From CAYUYV01 sp050331455 (GTDB taxonomy: Bacteria; Pseudomonadota; Alphaproteobacteria; JAJFIK01), in assembly GCA_050331455.1 (NCBI GenBank), contig JBHJGV010000016.1, positions 35,394 to 99,393 on the forward strand: 64,000 nt of DNA, in the 5' to 3' direction. Shown here piece by piece: positions 60,955-64,000 of this stretch. Below the pieces are notes generated by a model. That model did no database searches. It saw only the letters and a program-made list of their open reading frames with translations, and was not told where the DNA came from. A program made the translations under genes and the position numbers. Numbering within the stretch: the first letter of the stretch is position 1; each line of letters starts with the position of its first letter.

Positions 60955-62004
60955 CTAAAGCTGTTTGCATCCGGCGATCGTGGTTTGGCCTCGGGCGGCA
61001 CGCAACTTCTCCCAAGCCAAGGCATGGGTAAGGATCGTCTTGAGATCACAGTGGCGTGGTGTCCAGTTCAAAACCTCCGTGATCCGTGTACTGTCGGCAA
61101 CGATGTATGCGGAGTCACCGGGGCGGCGTTCTCCTATACGCCGGGGAACTGGGGTGCCAACAACGTCGTCAAACGCATCGAGCACCTCAAGAACGGAATA
61201 GCCGCGCCCATAGCCGCAATTGAAAGTCCAGGACTCCGATGGTGCCTCGATCAGCTTTTTCAGGGCACAGACATGGGCATCGGCCAAGTCTGACACATGC
61301 ACATAGTCACGGATGCAGGTCCCGTCCGGCGTCGGATAATCCACGCCATAGACAGCCACATGAGGTCGTGCGCCCACGGCCGCTTCACAGGCGACCTTGA
61401 CGAGATGGGTGCCCTGATGCGCAACGGAGCCGATACGCATGGCTGGATCGGCTCCAGCCACATTGAAATAGCGCAAGATGCAACTGTTGAACCCATAAGT
61501 CTCGGCTAGGAACGGTATGAGCTGTTCCACCATGAGCTTGGACCGCCCATAGGGTGTCAAAGGACCGAGCGAGCCACCCTCCGGCACCGGATTTAAGGTC
61601 TTTGGAAGACTGTAAACCGCAGCGGTTGAAGAAAACACGACGTGCCGAATACCATGGGCACCCGCAACTTCCAAAAGACTGCTGCTCTTCGCCGTGTTGT
61701 TCAAGTAATATTTGAACGGATTTTCTAGAGATTCAAAGGGCAGAATGGACGCGGCCATATGGATCAGCGATTCAATAGCGTGTTGTGATAACACGCTTTG
61801 CATGAAATGCTGGTCTCCAATATCTCCTTCATAAATCGGAACGCCTTCGGGCGTCGAGGACCGACTTCCCGTTGAAAAGTCATCAACGACGATAGGGTGG
61901 AAGCCAGCTTCAAGAAGCGTAAGAACAATATGACTGCCGATATATCCTGCTCCACCGGCTACGAGCACATTTTTACCTGAGTCAACACTCCGATGGTTTA
62001 GCAC
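60955..62004 (-). CDS. galE: UDP-glucose 4-epimerase
   Basis: Interconverts UDP-glucose and UDP-galactose, supplying galactose for the polymer. Rossmann motif VAGGAGYIGSH, catalytic STAAVY serine and YGRSK tyrosine-lysine, LRYFNVAGADP, and the GTCIRDYVHVSDLADAH segment are all present. The GTG at 62004 follows GGAGAG by 6 bases and yields 349 residues; the open frame continues upstream without similarity. It lies 70 bases after the sugar transferase gene on the same strand, so the two are likely co-transcribed. Confidence 0.96.
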   Translation of the reverse strand: MLNHRSVDSGKNVLVAGGAGYIGSHIVLTLLEAGFHPIVVDDFSTGSRSSTPEGVPIYEGDIGDQHFMQSVLSQHAIESLIHMAASILPFESLENPFKYYLNNTAKSSSLLEVAGAHGIRHVVFSSTAAVYSLPKTLNPVPEGGSLGPLTPYGRSKLMVEQLIPFLAETYGFNSCILRYFNVAGADPAMRIGSVAHQGTHLVKVACEAAVGARPHVAVYGVDYPTPDGTCIRDYVHVSDLADAHVCALKKLIEAPSESWTFNCGYGRGYSVLEVLDAFDDVVGTPVPRRIGERRPGDSAYIVADSTRITEVLNWTPRHCDLKTILTHALAWEKLRAARGQTTIAGCKQL

Positions 62005-62074
62005 GACACACTCTCCACTAAAAGACGCCGCGATCCTGAACCATCCATAGATATGCGACAAACCGACATTCAGG

Positions 62075-62782
62075 TCATACAGCGCCTTCCGACCGCAAGA
62101 CCGCCGGGATTGTACGAACTAAAATGACAATATCGGCCCAAAGGCTCCAACCTTTTACATACTGCATATCGAGTTCGCACCGCTGGCGATAGGACGTATT
62201 GCTGCGGCCACTGATCTGCCACAAACCTGTAATGCCGGGGCGTGCCGAAATATAATAGCGAAGCAAGTCTTCATACCGTTCACATTCATAACGCTGGATC
62301 GGGCGCGGTCCGACAATACTCATATCGCCACGAATAACATTGATAAGTTGCGGCAACTCATCAAGGCTCGACCGGCGCAAGAAATGGCCCAAAGGCGTGA
62401 TACGGGGATCTTTGAAGAGCTTGCCATGGGCCCGCCATTCCTCAGCCGCCTGAGGGTCGGAGGCGAGAACGGACTCAAGGCGATCCTGAGCGTCGATTAA
62501 CATGGTGCGCAGCTTAAGACACCAGAACTCCCGGCCGCCGAGCCCGACACGTTTTTGGCTAAAAATGGCCGCACCACCATCTTGCGTTCGGATCAAAATG
62601 ATAAAGGCAAGCAGAAAAGGCGATAATAGAACGAGCGCTGGCAAGGCGATTGCCAGATCTAACGCTCGTTTTATGATCCCGGTCACACCGCCAGGAATGT
62701 CATTCGCTGCCAGTTTGGCATGCTCAAAGTCGGCCGTCTGATCGAGAGATTCGGCATAATGCGCAAGATATTGCTCTGTCAC
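62075..62782 (-). CDS. Polyprenyl-phosphate sugar-phosphotransferase (initiating EPS transferase)
   Basis: Begins the repeat unit by moving a sugar-1-phosphate to undecaprenyl phosphate. The C-terminal catalytic module is complete: FSQKRVGLGGREFWCLKLRTM, ITPLGHFLRRSSLDELPQL, NVIRGDMSIVGPRP, and ARPGITGLWQISGRS. One membrane helix near residues 40-62 (DLAIALPALVLLSPFLLAFIIL) anchors it. The 235-residue form lacks the multi-helix N-terminal part of WcaJ and is closer to short transferases such as WbaP's catalytic end. GTG 62782 after AAGGGGA is taken as start; the frame opens earlier to 62860. Confidence 0.93.
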   Translation of the reverse strand: MTEQYLAHYAESLDQTADFEHAKLAANDIPGGVTGIIKRALDLAIALPALVLLSPFLLAFIILIRTQDGGAAIFSQKRVGLGGREFWCLKLRTMLIDAQDRLESVLASDPQAAEEWRAHGKLFKDPRITPLGHFLRRSSLDELPQLINVIRGDMSIVGPRPIQRYECERYEDLLRYYISARPGITGLWQISGRSNTSYRQRCELDMQYVKGWSLWADIVILVRTIPAVLRSEGAV

Positions 62783-62927
62783 AGTCCCCTTGCCCCAACA
62801 ATGCGTCCCACCCGATGCTAGCAAAGCCCCGATAGATAAGCAGAATGTTACTTTACCCACACAGAATTCGGGAAAGCAACTGCGCGGTTACATCAATCCA
62901 CAATTGCCTCGTTCATGGAGAATATTT

Positions 62928-62991
62928 CATCGGAATGTGGTTTGGGCCCAGCTCTAACCTCGCTTAAGACCCGCTCAAACACATTCCGATG
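62928..62991. repeat. 64-bp palindromic element with 12-bp perfect arms
   Basis: CATCGGAATGTG (62928-62939) and CACATTCCGATG (62980-62991) are exact inverted copies, and GTTTG/CAAAC extends the pairing with a one-base bulge. The spacer is 35 bases. It is about 150 bases upstream of the initiating transferase gene, so it could be a regulator site, a hairpin or a mobile remnant. Confidence 0.7.
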
Positions 62992-63055
62992 GACGCTCAT
63001 TGATCGTAAGGCGGGTTAGGGGGACGCTGGAATAGCAATAGGTCATCGATTTTAA

Positions 63056-63130
63056 TGGTGGGCACGGCTGGGATTGAACCAGCGACCCCTGCCGTGTGAA
63101 GACAGTGCTCTCCCACTGAGCTACGTGCCC
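63056..63130 (-). tRNA. tRNA-Val (anticodon CAC)
   Basis: On the minus strand a complete cloverleaf runs from GGGCACG (63130-63124) to CGTGCCC with A73 and an encoded CCA (63056-63058). The anticodon arm CTGTC-TTCACAC-GGCAG gives CAC, decoding GUG as valine; the T arm GCTGGTTCAATCCCAGC is intact. Confidence 0.96.
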
Positions 63131-63211
63131 GCCTTTGCGAGATCAGGTGGATACGCCGGGAAACGGGGCAGCGTCAAGGCTTGCGTCGCGCTCCCGCTCC
63201 CCGGCTGGGCC

Positions 63212-63892
63212 TCAGGCACTTTCCAGCACGGTGTTGAGGGTGGGCACCAGGGCCTTATAGCTGTCGATCACGGCATCGGCGCCCAGCTGGGCCGCGGGGA
63301 GGGGGCTGTAGCCGAAACTGACCGCAACGATTGGAATGCCAAGGCCGCGGGCCGCGCCCACATCGGCGGCCGTGTCCCCGATCATCACCGCCCGGGCACG
63401 CCCGCCACACCGGCGCAGGGTTTCGCCAAGGGATTCCGGGTCGGGCTTGCGGGTCGGGCAGGTGTCGCCGCCCACCACGGCCGCGAACCGGTCCAGCAAT
63501 CCAAGCTGCTGAAGCAGCAGCCGCGCCGGGTCCTCCCTCTTGTTGGTGCACACGGCGAGCACGGCGCCGCCCGCGCCCAGCGCATCCATGGCCTCGATCA
63601 CATGGGGATAGGGCCGGCTGTCCTGGGCAATGCGGCTCATATATACGGCGAGGAAGCGCTCCAAGAGGTCGGTCAGGCCGTCCTCCTCGACCCCGCCGCC
63701 GCTCACGGCGATGCCGTGGCGCAGGGTCTCCCGCGCGCCCTTGCCCACATAGGGGCGCAACTCGCCGACGGTGAGTTCCGGGCGGCCGATCTCGCGCAGC
63801 ACGGTATTGGCCGCGGCGGCCAGATCCGGCGCTGTGTCCACAAGGGTCCCGTCAAGGTCGAACACGACCGTTGCATCGCTGAAGGCCCTCAT
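63212..63892 (-). CDS. gph: Phosphoglycolate phosphatase (HAD family)
   Basis: A 226-residue HAD-superfamily hydrolase. Motif I VVFDLDGTLVDTAPDL, motif II VCTNKRE (Thr), Lys and motif III in RKPDPESL and MIGDTAADVGAA are all present, with the helical cap between I and II. Gph removes phosphate from 2-phosphoglycolate produced by oxygenase activity or DNA repair. Other HAD phosphatases look alike, so the substrate is by similarity. The ATG at 63892 follows GGGGGGAGGG; the tRNA gene lies downstream. Confidence 0.85.
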   Translation of the reverse strand: MRAFSDATVVFDLDGTLVDTAPDLAAAANTVLREIGRPELTVGELRPYVGKGARETLRHGIAVSGGGVEEDGLTDLLERFLAVYMSRIAQDSRPYPHVIEAMDALGAGGAVLAVCTNKREDPARLLLQQLGLLDRFAAVVGGDTCPTRKPDPESLGETLRRCGGRARAVMIGDTAADVGAARGLGIPIVAVSFGYSPLPAAQLGADAVIDSYKALVPTLNTVLESA

Positions 63893-63920
63893 GGATCCCT
63901 CCCCCCTCAAGCATCGTCGC

Positions 63921-64000
63921 TGAGCGCGCAGGCCCCGGATCGCGGAGGCCCCGGATCGCTCGGGCCCCGGAGCGCGCAGGCCCCGGAGCGCGCAGGCCCC
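63921..64000. repeat. 16-bp tandem repeat array at the window end
   Basis: Five copies of a 16-base unit of the form GAGCGCGCAGGCCCCG, with some changes in copies 2 and 3, run from 63921 to the last base of the window and probably continue past it. They lie upstream of the gph start. Confidence 0.85.

Noticed and set aside
1..64000. CRISPR arrays, rRNA genes, complete insertion sequences or prophage genes
   Set aside because: Looked for and not seen; the tandem repeats found are directly adjacent units without unique spacers, so they are not CRISPR.

Overview
The window is a GC-rich chromosomal segment from a Gram-negative bacterium, most likely an alphaproteobacterium. The evidence is the gene order tsaE-amgK-murU-addB-addA-trxA (a layout characteristic of that class), AddAB in place of RecBCD, an Entner-Doudoroff operon (zwf-pgl-edd-eda), an LpxR-type outer-membrane protein, and pervasive Shine-Dalgarno sequences and ATGA overlaps. 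I cannot fix the genus. The only clearly foreign-looking stretch is AT-rich, at about 19.1-21.7 kb.

Left part (1-27 kb). The 3' end of zwf, then pgl, edd and eda turn glucose-6-phosphate into pyruvate and glyceraldehyde-3-phosphate. Next come an acidic-tailed membrane protein overlapping a membrane-bound class III cyclase, and a lipoprotein of the nucleoside phosphorylase family. On the minus strand lies the operon tsaE (tRNA modification), amgK and murU (peptidoglycan amino sugar recycling), addB and addA (double-strand break repair) and then trxA. A ferredoxin reductase, a 2Fe-2S ferredoxin, a secreted protein and a small Trypco1-like protein follow on the plus strand. They abut the AT-rich island with a DUF4760-like membrane protein and several inverted repeats. 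Beyond it are an exported PHP phosphoesterase, a membrane-anchored methyltransferase, a polytopic membrane protein, an FrhB/BciB-family flavoprotein and an exported three-repeat protein.

Middle part (27-44 kb). This is mostly accessory metabolism and envelope: LpxR-like protein, PepSY protein, a large Asp-box propeller protein, two MFS transporters, glutathione transferase-like protein, a beta-lactamase-fold hydrolase, an SDR dehydrogenase, an enoyl-CoA hydratase, a small ion channel, an AraC-family remnant, an alpha/beta hydrolase, a very acidic Calx-beta/coiled-coil protein and a stand-alone BLUF blue-light receptor.

Right part (44.5-62.9 kb). This is an exopolysaccharide locus of the Wzx/Wzy type: sulfotransferase, GT2 glycosyltransferase, flippase, polymerase, chain-length/tyrosine-kinase protein, three more glycosyltransferases, a DUF1800-DUF1501 pair, galE and an initiating sugar-phosphate transferase. 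Together they could build, flip, polymerise and probably sulfate a surface polymer; no outer-membrane export porin is seen in the window. A tRNA-Val(CAC), a phosphoglycolate phosphatase gene and a 16-bp tandem repeat array close the window. Short imperfect tandem duplications recur between genes across the whole segment.
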